Positions 27,481 to 35,959 of a DNA stretch of 64,000 nucleotides are shown here, piece by piece. A model generated the notes under the pieces. The model was given only the letters and a program-made list of their open reading frames with translations, was not told where the DNA came from and searched no databases. Within the stretch, counting starts at the first letter, position 1; each line of letters begins with the position of its first letter. Source of the DNA: Halalkalicoccus sp. CG83 (GTDB taxonomy: Archaea; Halobacteriota; Halobacteria; Halobacteriales; Halalkalicoccaceae); the NCBI RefSeq assembly GCF_037081715.1, contig NZ_JAZDDH010000001.1, positions 310,001 through 374,000 on the forward strand, given 5' to 3'. The position numbers and the translations under genes were made by a program.

Positions 27481-27843
27481 CTATCGCGATCGAAACCGGC
27501 CGAACAGCGCTCGATGGTCCGCGACCGTGCGGTAGAGCGACTCGCGAAGCGGCTCACGATCGGGGAGCAGGCGAAACAGCCGGACGGCGGTTCGTTCGGG
27601 CGAGCCCAGGCGGGCGAGGACCTCCTCGACGGCCGCGCCACAGGAGAACACCGCGTCGTCTGTCAGCAGGTGGACGCAGTTCGCGTAGTCGGCGGGCAGC
27701 CGGGCGCGCTGGTCCGGCGTGAGCTCGTCGAACTCGACGAGCTCGAAGACGCCCCGCGCGTCGGCGTACTCCGCACACCATCGACAGAAGCCACAGCCGC
27801 CGTCGTACACCAGCCGAGGCGGGGCCCGGACCGCCCTCACCAT
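27481..27843 (-). CDS. DCC-family thiol-disulfide oxidoreductase (DUF393)
   Basis: A 120-residue thioredoxin-like DUF393 protein. The DCC motif region reads LVYDGGCGFCRWCAEYAD near residue 12, with the Asp-x-x-Cys-x-x-Cys core. Later conserved parts are HLLTDDAVFSCGAAVEEVLA near 60 and FRLLPDREPLRE near 90. It likely shuttles disulphides or acts as a redox protein. The ATG at 27843 lies inside the end of the upstream aldo/keto reductase gene (seven-base overlap), so the two are co-translated. Confidence 0.83.
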   Translation of the reverse strand: MVRAVRAPPRLVYDGGCGFCRWCAEYADARGVFELVEFDELTPDQRARLPADYANCVHLLTDDAVFSCGAAVEEVLARLGSPERTAVRLFRLLPDREPLRESLYRTVADHRALFGRFRSR

Positions 27844-28637
27844 GGGGCGTCCTCGGGGTCGATCAGTCGGCGCTCGCGACTGGGTTCGATCCCCTCGATC
27901 CGCTCGCGTTCCTCCTCGCCGAGCTTGAGGTCGGCCGCCGCGAGGTTCTCCCGGAGGTGGCGCTCGCCGGTTGCCTTCGGGATGGCGACGACGTTCTCGA
28001 GACCGGCGAGCCACGCGAGACTCACCTGCGCGGGCGTGACGCCGCGCCGATCGGCGATCTCGCGAATCTCCGGGACGTCGGCCACCTCCCCGCGCATGAT
28101 CGGACAGTACGCGACCAGCGTGTAGTCGTGCTCGCGGGCGTCCTCGCGGAGCTCGCGCTGCTGGAGCAGCGGATGGCACTCGACCTGATGGGCGGCGATC
28201 GGCGACTCGAGCGTCCCGCGGGCCTCCTCGAGGAGCGCGGGCGTGAAGTTGCTCACGCCGACGTGACGGGTGACGTCACCCTTCCGGAGCTGGTCGAACG
28301 CGGAGAGGGTGTCCGTCGGGGAGTAGGACTTCGTCGGCCAGTGGACGTAGAGCAGGTCGATCGATCCCCCCAGCCGGTTGCGACTCTGGCGAGCGGACTC
28401 GTAGACGTCCGTTCCGTCGAGCTTATCGGGAGCGATCTTGGTCGCGATGACGCACTCCTCGCGGGGGACGTCGGCCCGCTCGATCCCGTCGCCCACGGCG
28501 GCTTCGTTACCGTACGTCTGTGCGGTATCGACGTGACGGTAGCCCATCTCGAGGGCGTCGGCGACCGTGGCAGCACACTCCTCGGGGTCGTCGTTGTTCG
28601 AGGTCCCGAGACCGATCGGCGGAAGCGAGAGCGCCAT
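27837..28637 (-). CDS. aldo/keto reductase
   Basis: A 266-residue AKR (from ATG 28637, MALSLPPIGLGTSN), an NADPH-dependent carbonyl reductase with a TIM barrel. The catalytic tetrad is visible: Asp and Tyr in RHVDTAQTYGNE, Lys in VIATKIAPDKL and His in LLYVHWPTKSY. The cofactor segment VVAIPKATGERHLRENLAA lies near the C-terminus. In-frame starts at 28664 and 28718 would add 9-27 residues unlike the family. Substrate unknown. Confidence 0.87.
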   Translation of the reverse strand: MALSLPPIGLGTSNNDDPEECAATVADALEMGYRHVDTAQTYGNEAAVGDGIERADVPREECVIATKIAPDKLDGTDVYESARQSRNRLGGSIDLLYVHWPTKSYSPTDTLSAFDQLRKGDVTRHVGVSNFTPALLEEARGTLESPIAAHQVECHPLLQQRELREDAREHDYTLVAYCPIMRGEVADVPEIREIADRRGVTPAQVSLAWLAGLENVVAIPKATGERHLRENLAAADLKLGEEERERIEGIEPSRERRLIDPEDAPW

Positions 28638-28757
28638 ACCCGCTCCAAGGGGGTCGACCGCCATAGAACTGAGGGCGGCCCCCGGCTCAGATCGGTCTAT
28701 CGCGGAGCTGTCAGCCACACGTGGTCCGCGGGTCGTCGTGGAGGACGCGAGCGGCGT

Positions 28758-28922
28758 TCACCGCTCCCGATCGACGTCGAGCCGGCTCTGGAGTTCGGCC
28801 AGCTCCTCGGACTCGGCGAGCTCCTCGAGTCGGCCCTGGAAGTGTTCCTCGCAGAGCCCGACCCGGACCCCGTCCGACTCCGCGCTGACGGCCGCTTCGC
28901 GGTCGCAGTAGTGACAGCGCAT
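28758..28922 (-). CDS. small zinc-binding protein (haloarchaeal DUF6757-like)
   Basis: A 54-residue protein, MRCHYCDREAAVSAESDGVR and so on, with an N-terminal CxxC (residues 3 and 6) and a second Cys-x-x-His pair in LCEEHF near residue 24, a treble-clef-like zinc site. The remainder is an acidic helix (RLEELAESEELAELQSRL). The pattern matches a widespread short haloarchaeal family of unknown function. ATG at 28922. Confidence 0.75.
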   Translation of the reverse strand: MRCHYCDREAAVSAESDGVRVGLCEEHFQGRLEELAESEELAELQSRLDVDRER

Positions 28923-28959
28923 ACCCGAGCTACGTGGCGTGGACGGTTGAAGCCTCCGT

Positions 28960-29742
28960 TTACGGCAGCCGCGCCTCGACGGCCCCGTACGCCGTCTCGC
29001 TCAGTCCCGCGCGGCCGAGGCGGTCGTCGTGTGCGTCGCTGCCGCCCGTCGCGATCAGTCCGTGTTCCTCGATGGCCCGATCCAGCACGTCGGTGTCGAC
29101 GGGCCGACCGTAGGGGTAGAACCGCTCGACTGCGTCCAGGTCGGCCGCGAGTGCGAGCGCCGACTCGGGATCGCGGTATCGGAACGGGTGGGCGAGACCG
29201 ACGAGCGCGCACGACTCGCGGAGCGTCGCGACTCCCCGATCGAAGCTCGGGATCTCGCGCGGGACGTAACACGGTCCGTCGGCCCCGATCAGTTCGGCGA
29301 ACGCCGTCTCGTAGTCGTAGCCCGACTCCGGATGTTCGTCGATCGCTCGGGCGACGTGGGGTCGGCCGAGCCCCGGCGTCGCCTCGAGCGCGAGGTCGAT
29401 CCCGAGTCGGTCCTCGACGCGCGCGACGATCTCCCCGCCACGCTCGATCCGGTTTCGCTGGATCCGATCGACCAGCGCATCGAGTTCGGCCGTCTCGCGG
29501 ACGCCGTAACCCAGCAGATCGATAGCGTCTCCCTCGGCGGGGTCGACCCGAAGCTCGATTCCGCGGATCAGATCGATCCCGTCACGTCGGCTGACCGGCG
29601 CCCCTAGACCGGGATGGGGACGGTCGTGATCCGTGATCGCGACGACCTGCACGTCGGCCGTCCGGGCGGCCCGAGGTACGGCCGACAGCGGCATCGCTCC
29701 GTCCGAGGCGGTCGTATGAACGTGCAGGTCGGCGTACGGCAT
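28960..29742 (-). CDS. PHP-domain phosphoesterase
   Basis: A 260-residue PHP protein. The metal-binding motifs of the trinuclear site are present: DLHVHTTASDGAM near residue 5, ITDHDRPHPG near 36, RGIELRVDP near 60, LAHPFRYRDP near 180 and the C-terminal GSDAHDD near 235. Family members hydrolyse phosphoesters such as nucleoside 3',5'-bisphosphates or short RNA; the substrate here is not known. Divergent from the small DUF5789-like gene. Confidence 0.87.
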   Translation of the reverse strand: MPYADLHVHTTASDGAMPLSAVPRAARTADVQVVAITDHDRPHPGLGAPVSRRDGIDLIRGIELRVDPAEGDAIDLLGYGVRETAELDALVDRIQRNRIERGGEIVARVEDRLGIDLALEATPGLGRPHVARAIDEHPESGYDYETAFAELIGADGPCYVPREIPSFDRGVATLRESCALVGLAHPFRYRDPESALALAADLDAVERFYPYGRPVDTDVLDRAIEEHGLIATGGSDAHDDRLGRAGLSETAYGAVEARLP

Positions 29743-29852
29743 GTCCCCCGCTACGCGGAGCGACGCAAAGAGAGTTCCATTATATGCCTAGAACGGTCAA
29801 AGGACGTATATGGAAAACCATTATAATCATCGTCGGTGTCGATTCGGGTGAG

Positions 29853-30137
29853 ATGGTGTACACGAGCACGAACGCGCTCTTCGACGAACACGCGTACCCG
29901 ACTACGACCGGCGAACTGATAGAGAGCTACGGCCAGGAGGAGCTCCAGCTCGCGGACGGATCCCAGACCGTCGAGGACGCCCTGAGCGTGCTGGGACAGG
30001 AGACGTTCGAGTCCGCGGAGGAGGCCCGCTACGCGGTGTACACTGGACTGAGTAGCGCGGCGATCGGACGGGTGGGCTACAGCGATCGGGATCCGACCCC
30101 GCCCGGCTGTGACGGCCAGCCCCCGGTCTCGTTCTGA
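29853..30137 (+). CDS. small haloarchaeal protein, DUF5789-like
   Basis: A 94-residue acidic protein starting MVYTSTNALFDEHAYPTTTG, with a central LADGSQTVEDALSVLG and the ending IGRVGYSDRDPTPPG..PPVSF. These ends are conserved in a short haloarchaeal family that I associate with DUF5789 or close relatives. Unknown function. The ATG at 29853 is preferred over one at 29784, whose extra residues overlap a TATA-like region (ACGTATATGG near 29803-29812). Confidence 0.68.
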   Translation: MVYTSTNALFDEHAYPTTTGELIESYGQEELQLADGSQTVEDALSVLGQETFESAEEARYAVYTGLSSAAIGRVGYSDRDPTPPGCDGQPPVSF

Positions 30138-30142
30138 CGATC

Positions 30143-30193
30143 CCTCGTTTCCCGGCCTCTCGTTTCCGACCCCTCGTTCCCGACTCGTTTCCC
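30143..30193. repeat. short degenerate CTCGTTTCC repeats
   Basis: Four imperfect copies of CTCGTTTCC (one missing a T), spaced 12-15 bases, follow the stop of the DUF5789-like gene. They lie in the 150-base gap before the 3' end of the convergent CDF gene. The T-containing tracts may help transcription stop on the plus strand, but this is a guess. Confidence 0.35.
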
Positions 30194-30289
30194 GCAGCCG
30201 ACGCCGAACGCCGCGCACGTCGAATGGTCGCTCGGCGTTTCGATCCCCGATCGGGCGGTCGACGTCGATCAGTCGGTCAGACTGCCCGT

Positions 30290-31186
30290 TCACTCGATCG
30301 CGTCCTTCCACTCGCCGATCCCCGCCGGATCCAGGTGGACGTGGGCATCGCCGACCGAGTCGGTCGTCCGAAGCCGCTCGATGAGTTCGGTCTCGATGTC
30401 GTGAGCCTCGTGCAGGGTGAGTTCCCCATCGACCTCGACGTGGGCTTCGACCTCCAGGACCGTACCGTCGTAGAAGACGGTCAGGTCGTGGATCCCCTCG
30501 ACGGCGGGGTGGGATCGAAGCGTCTCGTCGATCTCCTCGCGGCGTTCTGCCGGCGGGGCGGCGCCGACGAGGTACGCGACGTTCTCGCGGCCGATCTCGA
30601 CCCCCTGATAGACCACGAGCAGGCTGACGAGCGCGCCCGCGAGCGGGTCGAGGACGGGAACGCCGAACAGGACTCCGAGGACGCCGACGACCGCCGCCAC
30701 CGAGGTGTAGATGTCGTTGAGACAGTCCTTCGCGAGCGCGGAGAGCGCCGTCGAGTCGAGGACGGCGTTCACCCGCTCGGTGTAACGGTAGACGAGATAC
30801 ATGTCGACGATCGCGAACCCGAGCGCGACCAACAGCAGGTAGCTGAAGCGGATCGCGGTCCCGTAGACGAGCCCCCCGACCGACTCGTAGAACAGGTTGA
30901 GGCCGAGGACGACGATCACCGCCCCGACGAACAGCGCGGTCAGCGGCTCGACCCGGTCGTGGCCGTGCGGATGGGTGGTGTCCGGGCCGACAAAGGAGCT
31001 GTCGCCCCAGACCAGCACGACGACGCTCGCGACGAGGTCCGCAACGGAGTGGGCGGCGTCCGCGACCAGCGCGACGCTGCCGAACAGCAGTCCAGCGGCT
31101 CCCTCGACGACGATCTTCGCCGCGTTGCCGAGCACGTTCGCCCACGAGGCACGGGCGAACGCCTGCCGATCAGACCCCTCGCTCAT
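30290..31186 (-). CDS. cation diffusion facilitator family transporter
   Basis: A 298-residue CDF protein with six membrane helices (about residues 12-215) and a C-terminal cytoplasmic ferredoxin-like domain (about 215-290). The metal site shows as ADAAHSVADL in helix 2 (His and Asp) and AKDCLNDIYTS in helix 5 (two Asp); a HPHGHDR loop follows helix 2. It exports divalent cations such as Zn, Fe or Mn in exchange for protons. The metal is not determined by these residues alone. Confidence 0.9.
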   Translation of the reverse strand: MSEGSDRQAFARASWANVLGNAAKIVVEGAAGLLFGSVALVADAAHSVADLVASVVVLVWGDSSFVGPDTTHPHGHDRVEPLTALFVGAVIVVLGLNLFYESVGGLVYGTAIRFSYLLLVALGFAIVDMYLVYRYTERVNAVLDSTALSALAKDCLNDIYTSVAAVVGVLGVLFGVPVLDPLAGALVSLLVVYQGVEIGRENVAYLVGAAPPAERREEIDETLRSHPAVEGIHDLTVFYDGTVLEVEAHVEVDGELTLHEAHDIETELIERLRTTDSVGDAHVHLDPAGIGEWKDAIE

Positions 31187-31229
31187 CGGCGGGTTTAGAT
31201 CGAATCGAACCTTAGTCGCTTCGGATCAC

Positions 31230-32243
31230 CTACACCCACGACACGACCGGGTCGAGGTCCAGCGGGAGCGACCCCTTCGAGTAGGCCTCGAACCGTCCGG
31301 AGGGCCGCGCCCGAAAGACGGCCGCGGGCCGGTGGCGAACACCCGGCTGCTCGCCCTTGAGCTGGGCCCACTCGTCGTCGCGAAACGACGAGCAGTCGAC
31401 CAGCAGCGTGACGCCGCCGCCGTGACGTTCGAGCTGGCCGGTGGTCTTGGTCTCGGCGGTCTCGCGGACGGCGGCGACGGCGGTGTTCGCCGCCCTGCGG
31501 GTCGGCGGCAGCGGGCGGGTGACCTCGACCAGGAGTCCCTCGCCGTCGACGTCGGGCCGATCGGCCCGGAAGTCGATCGAGTGACCCGTCGTCACCTCGA
31601 TCTCAGGGGTGATCGCGTAGCCCGATGCGGTGAGGAGATGCGCGACGGTGAACTCACTCATCGTCGCGCTCATGCGGACGCGGTCGAACTGTTCGCTGGT
31701 GCCGAGCTTGCTCGCCATGACGTATCGATACCGATCGAGGATCCCGGGTCGGAGCACCGACTCGTAGAACCCGCAGGCCTCCTTCCGGTCGGCGTCGGGA
31801 AAGCCCGCGGCGTGGTCGCGGAAGAACTCCCGGGTCGAATCGCGGCCGTCCTTCGAGCAGAAGACGGGCAGGAAGAACCACGCGAGATGGGGGTAGTCGG
31901 CGAGCCACGGCTCGTCCTCGCGGAGCTCGGCCAGCAGTTCGCGCTGGGCCCACCGGGCGATGGGGTAGGGGACCTCGTCGAACGTGTACTTCTCGGTGCG
32001 CCAGAGCGTGCTCGGGGTCTCGGTGTTGCCGAGCCAGTAGGCGCCGTCGTCGTTCCAGGCGAACAGCGCGGTGTCGCCGTTGTCCATGTCGAACCGTCGG
32101 GCGTCGTAGTCGCCTCCCGAGCGGTACCAGGGACGCGAGCAGCGTGCGCCGAGCGCGTCGTCGAGCGGGCGAAGGAGGTCACGGTGGACTCGGTCGAGAT
32201 CCCAGGACTGCGGAGAGCGTCGAAAGCGAAGGGGGCGGGCCAC
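31230..32243 (-). CDS. haloarchaeal conserved protein, DUF5784-like
   Basis: A 337-residue soluble protein starting at GTG (VARPLRFRRSPQSWDLDRV). The central part has HLAWFFLPVFCSKDGRDSTR, and the C-terminal third has the shape of a restriction-endonuclease-like core: ITPEIEVTTGHSIDFRAD and GEGLLVEVTRPLPP provide spaced Asp and Glu, followed by GVTLLVDCSSF. This could be a PD-(D/E)xK-type fold, but that is inference. I recognise it as a haloarchaeal family of unknown function. Confidence 0.68.
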   Translation of the reverse strand: MARPLRFRRSPQSWDLDRVHRDLLRPLDDALGARCSRPWYRSGGDYDARRFDMDNGDTALFAWNDDGAYWLGNTETPSTLWRTEKYTFDEVPYPIARWAQRELLAELREDEPWLADYPHLAWFFLPVFCSKDGRDSTREFFRDHAAGFPDADRKEACGFYESVLRPGILDRYRYVMASKLGTSEQFDRVRMSATMSEFTVAHLLTASGYAITPEIEVTTGHSIDFRADRPDVDGEGLLVEVTRPLPPTRRAANTAVAAVRETAETKTTGQLERHGGGVTLLVDCSSFRDDEWAQLKGEQPGVRHRPAAVFRARPSGRFEAYSKGSLPLDLDPVVSWV

Positions 32244-32346
32244 GACTCATCTCAGGGGGGCGACCGGGTTCAGCCTTGCGTCCCGAGGAACGTGTACGCC
32301 CGTTACATTGATAAACTGGGATTTCCAATGTGAGTGTGTAGTTACC

Positions 32347-32520
32347 ATGTCAATGGGTGCCTATGACGAGGACGAACACGAGCGCCGGGAAAAGAAAAGC
32401 ACGACCGTCGAGACCGACTTCGACGACGAGCGCACGGAATACCGTGGAACGCTCGAGTTCGACTCCGGCGACTCGACGGAGGCACTCCTCGACCAGTTCG
32501 AACGCATGAAGGCGGAGTAG
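32347..32520 (+). CDS. small haloarchaeal protein, DUF5786-like
   Basis: A 57-residue highly charged protein: MSMGAYDEDEHERREKKSTT followed by a short beta segment (TEYRGTLEFDSGDSTEALL) and a terminal helix. Sequence and length match a very widespread haloarchaeal family of unknown function (DUF5786 as I recall). In-frame starts upstream (32308) would add a Cys-containing stretch unlike the family. A TATA-like TTGATAAACTGG lies about 30-40 bases upstream of the ATG. Confidence 0.78.
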   Translation: MSMGAYDEDEHERREKKSTTVETDFDDERTEYRGTLEFDSGDSTEALLDQFERMKAE

Positions 32521-32521
32521 C

Positions 32522-33214
32522 TCAGCGCCGCCCGATCAGATAGGAGAGTGCCGACCCGATCGACACCGCGGACACGTGTCCTACGAGCGCGACGACCAAC
32601 GTCGGGTGCGAGAGGACGAACGGAACCAGCAGGAGCTGTAACGCCGCGAACGCGACGTTGAGCAGGTCGACGCGCCGGAGCGTCGCGGCGGTCTCCTCGT
32701 CGACGGGTGACCGTACCGCCCGCCACAGCGAGACGACGGTGATCCACCAACTGGTTCCGATACGATAACAGAGGTCCCAGAGCACCAGCAGCGCGAGATA
32801 GACCACCACCATCGGCGGTTCGGGCCCGAACAGCTCGGTGACCAGCGGGGTCGCCGACTGCCGGGGATCGACGACGAACAGCTGGGTGATCAGCGCGATG
32901 AACGCGAGCACGCTCAACACCACCTCGATGCTCGAGCCGAACAGCATCCGTCGGTAGACGGAGGAAACCGAGGTCGATCGGACGAGCTCGCCGAGGCGGA
33001 GCATGACGACGCTGCCGCCCGCGGCGACGGCGACCGCAGCGGTGCCGGCGAACGCCGCCGACCAGAGGTCGTAGATCGCCGCGAACACGAGCACGCCGAC
33101 CTGGAACAGTCCGAGCTGTAACACGACCGCGGTCCAGTTCGAGAGCTCGATCCCCGGGAGGGCGCTGACGATGCTCTCGTAGACCCAGGTGTCGCCGTAG
33201 TCGGGTTCGTTCAT
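32522..33214 (-). CDS. multi-pass membrane protein of unknown function
   Basis: A 230-residue protein with about six hydrophobic segments (near 28-48, 52-75, 95-115, 128-148, 180-200 and 205-222). No transporter or enzyme motif is recognised. Its ATG overlaps the stop of the internally deleted NAD(P)-binding gene upstream (ATGA, 33211-33214). The 3' end is one base from the stop of the small DUF5786-like gene on the other strand. Probably a haloarchaeal conserved membrane protein. Confidence 0.65.
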   Translation of the reverse strand: MNEPDYGDTWVYESIVSALPGIELSNWTAVVLQLGLFQVGVLVFAAIYDLWSAAFAGTAAVAVAAGGSVVMLRLGELVRSTSVSSVYRRMLFGSSIEVVLSVLAFIALITQLFVVDPRQSATPLVTELFGPEPPMVVVYLALLVLWDLCYRIGTSWWITVVSLWRAVRSPVDEETAATLRRVDLLNVAFAALQLLLVPFVLSHPTLVVALVGHVSAVSIGSALSYLIGRR

Positions 33215-33684
33215 TCCGCTCCGTCACCCTCGAGCGCACGAGATACGGCGGTCTCGAAGGGAGTGAGATCGATGGGAAGGAGGTCGCGGATCCGCTGGTC
33301 GGAGACGACGACCGAGTTCCTCAGTTCCGAGACGAGCGGCTGGGCGACGTCGCAAGGCACGTCATTCACCAGGTCCAGCCAGTACGCCCAGAGCTTCGGC
33401 GTCAGTACGGGAACGATGTACTGGCGCTTCCCGAGCGGCTCCGACGTACGGTACATCATCGTCTGGGAGCTCCCCACCTCCGGGCCGCCGGTCTCGAACG
33501 TCTCGTCGGTGCTCTCGGGGGCCTCGAGGACGTCGACGAGGGAGGCGATCACGTCGCCGATGGCGATGGGCTGACAGTCGGTTCGGACCCAGCGCGGGGT
33601 GATCATCACCGGCAGCCAGTGTGCGAGCTGCTCGATCAGTCGCTCCCCGACGAACCCGGTCGCTCCCGTCACCGACACGCGCAT
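33211..33684 (-). pseudogene. internally deleted NAD(P)-binding (NmrA/SDR-like) gene
   Basis: A 157-residue open frame in which the first nucleotide-binding strand and Gly loop (MRVSVTGATGFVGERLIEQL) run directly into the C-terminal part of the family (LPVMITPRWVRTDCQPIAIG, then FETGGPEVGS, YIVPVLTPKLWAYWLDLV and LTPFETAVSRAL). Intact relatives are about 280-300 residues with most of the Rossmann fold between these parts, so roughly 120-140 codons seem to have been lost in frame. The middle also looks eroded (SSQTMMYRTSEPLGKRQ). Probably a remnant that is still open and still coupled to the next gene. Confidence 0.7.
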
Positions 33685-33905
33685 GTCCCGGTGGTAGGGC
33701 GAGCGCGTCTTAGTCGTTGAGTCCTCGATCGGTCCCCTCGACCTCGTCGGTCGCCGTTGACGTCCACGCCGCTGTCACCGTCGTCAGCACGACCGGTGAC
33801 GCCGGCCATGGCCGCGGTACTCGATGGCACGACGATCCTCGGGTTCGAGAGGTCGCGTCGACACGAACGTTCGACAGCTCGTTTCGGACCGCTGAAGATC
33901 GTCGC

Positions 33906-34763
33906 TCAGGCGTCGTCCCAGCCGGGGGTGGGGGGTGCATTCCGGTCTCCCTCCACCCGTTCGGCCGTCGTCGGATCCGGCTCGGCGTCTCCGGCGCGGG
34001 ACTCCCACTCCTCGATCGCTTCCCCGACCCACGAGCTCGTTTCGAGGGTTCGATCGTAGGCCCGCTCGAACGCCTCCTCGTTGTGGCGAGTCGTTCCCGG
34101 ACTCGCCGAGACCGCCGCGGCGACGAACTCCGCGCGGTCGGCGTCGGTCAGCCGGTCCTCCCTGACGCGCTCGACGACGCCGTCCAACCGATCGGGACGG
34201 GGGTGGGTGAACACCTTCTGTCCGATCGCCTGTGGACCGAGCAACAGTCCGGACAGCGACTCCGGTACCTCATCGTCGAGCAGTCGGTCGCCGCCGAAAC
34301 GCCGTTCGACCCGCTCGCACTCGGTCTCCATCTCCAGCGCGAGGTTGTGTCCGGGATACTCCGCGCACTCCTCGGGATAGACCTCGGAGTCATGGATCCG
34401 ACACTGGAGCGTAACCGGATCCAGGAAGGCACAGGTCGGGAGCCACGAGGGCGACCGGTCGAAGGGGCCGACGGGTTTCGGGGGTTTTCTGAGTCCGAGG
34501 AAGAACGCCGGCTGGCCGTCGATCGCCGCGAGCGTGACTCCGTCGATCTCGACGCCCGCGTCGGTCTCCCAGAGCCGCGGCGTCATGGCGTCGGCCAGCC
34601 CCCGTTCGAGGAACGAACGTGCGTCGTCACGGGTCAGCGGGACGAGGTTGTAGACGTCGTCGAGCGGACGGCGGGGTCCGCGGCGCTCGTGGTCCGCGCC
34701 GTCGGGATCGAGCGGCCGCCAGTCGATGCAGCAGCCGGCACACCCCTCGCAGTTCACCTCCAT
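33906..34763 (-). CDS. YkgJ-family Cys-cluster (putative Fe-S or zinc) protein
   Basis: A 285-residue protein starting MEVNCEGCAGCCIDWRPL. The Cys cluster C-x2-C-x2-CC at the N-terminus and the second cluster (CAFLDPVTLQCRIHDSEVYP, then ECAEYPG near residue 125) are the YkgJ/UPF0153 pattern, thought to bind zinc or an iron-sulphur cluster. A long acidic C-terminal extension follows. The ATG at 34763 starts exactly at the Cys motif; upstream in-frame sequence overlaps the divergent phosphoribosyltransferase gene. Function unknown. Confidence 0.78.
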   Translation of the reverse strand: MEVNCEGCAGCCIDWRPLDPDGADHERRGPRRPLDDVYNLVPLTRDDARSFLERGLADAMTPRLWETDAGVEIDGVTLAAIDGQPAFFLGLRKPPKPVGPFDRSPSWLPTCAFLDPVTLQCRIHDSEVYPEECAEYPGHNLALEMETECERVERRFGGDRLLDDEVPESLSGLLLGPQAIGQKVFTHPRPDRLDGVVERVREDRLTDADRAEFVAAAVSASPGTTRHNEEAFERAYDRTLETSSWVGEAIEEWESRAGDAEPDPTTAERVEGDRNAPPTPGWDDA

Positions 34764-34854
34764 ACCTCCAAGAGGGGCCGGAGGCGCAAAAGTAACGACC
34801 ACGCACCCACCATTGAATATCCGTGGGACTGTACGACACGCTACCCGATCCGTC

Positions 34855-35499
34855 ATGACCACCTCGTTCTCCTCGTTCGACGACAGGACCGACGCGGGCG
34901 AGCGGCTCGCCGCGCTGCTCCAACGCCGCGACGTCGCCGCCGACGCGGTGCTCGCGGTGCCTCGCGGCGGGCTCCCGGTCGCGCGGGTCGTCGCCGACGC
35001 GCTCGATCTCCCGCTGGACGTGGTCGTCGCCCGGAAGCTCGGCTCGCCGACCAACCCCGAACTCGCGATCGGCGCGGTCGCTGCCGACGGCTCGAGATGG
35101 CTCAACGAGACGCTGATCGACCGGCTCGGCGTCGACGCGTCGTACGTCGAACGGACTGCCGAACGCGAGGCGGAGAACGCGCGCGAGAAGCGCGAACGCT
35201 ACCGCGGCGAACCCGCCCCGGCGACGATAGGCGGAACGGTGCTGGTCGTCGACGACGGGATCGCCACCGGCGCGACGACGATCGCCTGCGTCCGCCAGGC
35301 CCGCGAAGCCGGCGCCGAGCGGGTGATCGTCGCCGTCCCCGTCGCCCCACCGGACGTCGTCGAGTCGCTCCGCGAGGAGGCCGACGAGGTGATCGCCGTC
35401 ATCACCCCTTCGAACTTCGGCGCCGTAGGCCGGTTCTACGAATCGTTCGACCAGGTACCCGACGAGGCCGCGATGGCGTACTTGGAGAGCGAACGCTAA
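34855..35499 (+). CDS. phosphoribosyltransferase-fold protein
   Basis: A 214-residue type I PRTase-like protein. The PRPP-binding motif is VLVVDDGIATGATTI near residue 125, preceded by AVPRGGLPVARVVADAL near 38 and VVVARKLGSPTNPELAIGAV near 57. Such stand-alone enzymes in archaea act on purine or pyrimidine salvage or on erythromycin-esterase-like fusions. The base is not predictable here. The ATG at 34855 (MTTSFSSF) is chosen; TTGAATATCCG about 38-48 bases upstream could be the promoter. Confidence 0.82.
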   Translation: MTTSFSSFDDRTDAGERLAALLQRRDVAADAVLAVPRGGLPVARVVADALDLPLDVVVARKLGSPTNPELAIGAVAADGSRWLNETLIDRLGVDASYVERTAEREAENAREKRERYRGEPAPATIGGTVLVVDDGIATGATTIACVRQAREAGAERVIVAVPVAPPDVVESLREEADEVIAVITPSNFGAVGRFYESFDQVPDEAAMAYLESER

Positions 35500-35523
35500 G
35501 CTCTCGGTGCGCCTGCGAGACGT

Positions 35524-35808
35524 CTGGCCGACACCAAACGTGGCCGCGAGCGCAGCGGACGGGGGAAGAAACGACAGTACTCCCTTCGCGAGATCGAGGA
35601 CGAGGTCGCGGCGCTCCGCGAGGCCGGCCCGACGACCTTCGAGACGCCGATGGTCGCGAGCTACACCGTTCCCCCGAACGAGGAGCCGATGCGGATGGAG
35701 TGCTGGGGGTTCGAGGAGTTGGGTTACGGGCTCGTCCTCTACGACGAGGCGGGCGAGGAGCTCGCGTATCTCGCCTACGGGAGTGTGATCGCGATCGAGC
35801 CCGCGTGA
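35524..35808 (+). CDS. small protein with probable CTG start codon
   Basis: The frame ending at TGA 35806-35808 codes a plausible 94-residue protein: LADTKRGRERSGRGKKRQYS, then LREIEDEVAALREAGPTTFE, YTVPPNEEPMRMECWGFEEL and a hydrophobic C-terminus (ELAYLAYGSVIAIEPA). The first ATG in frame is at 35650, well inside the coding-like region, and the upstream in-frame stop is the PRTase TAA at 35497. ADTKRGRER fits the common N-terminus of short haloarchaeal proteins beginning MADTK, so CTG at 35524 appears to stand where ATG would be. Either a rare CTG start or a start-codon mutation. Function unknown. Confidence 0.5.
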   Translation: MADTKRGRERSGRGKKRQYSLREIEDEVAALREAGPTTFETPMVASYTVPPNEEPMRMECWGFEELGYGLVLYDEAGEELAYLAYGSVIAIEPA

Positions 35809-35834
35809 GCCGACGGCCCCTAAAGGATCATTAG

Positions 35835-35848
35835 TGGTTCTCGAACCA
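35835..35848. promoter_or_regulatory. inverted repeat upstream of nasA
   Basis: TGGTTCTCGAACCA is a perfect inverted repeat (six-base arms, two-base centre). It lies about 13 bases before a T-rich, TATA-like CCTTTTACT (35861-35869) and 112 bases before the nasA ATG. Position and symmetry suit a regulator site for nitrate or ammonium control, but no binding data are implied by the sequence. Confidence 0.35.
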
Positions 35849-35959
35849 TTCAAGGACCAGCCTTTTACTCCCACTATCCAACTAATGATGCATGAAAGCA
35901 ACGACGATCGGTCGCTCTATTGAATCGATCGTGATCGAACGTCCAGATAGAGTGTGCAA

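Noticed and set aside
33710-33940. Minus-strand frame between the deleted SDR gene and the YkgJ gene
   Set aside because: No motif, start region overlaps the YkgJ coding end, and residues are Arg/Thr/Ser-rich; possibly decayed DNA but not supportable as a gene.
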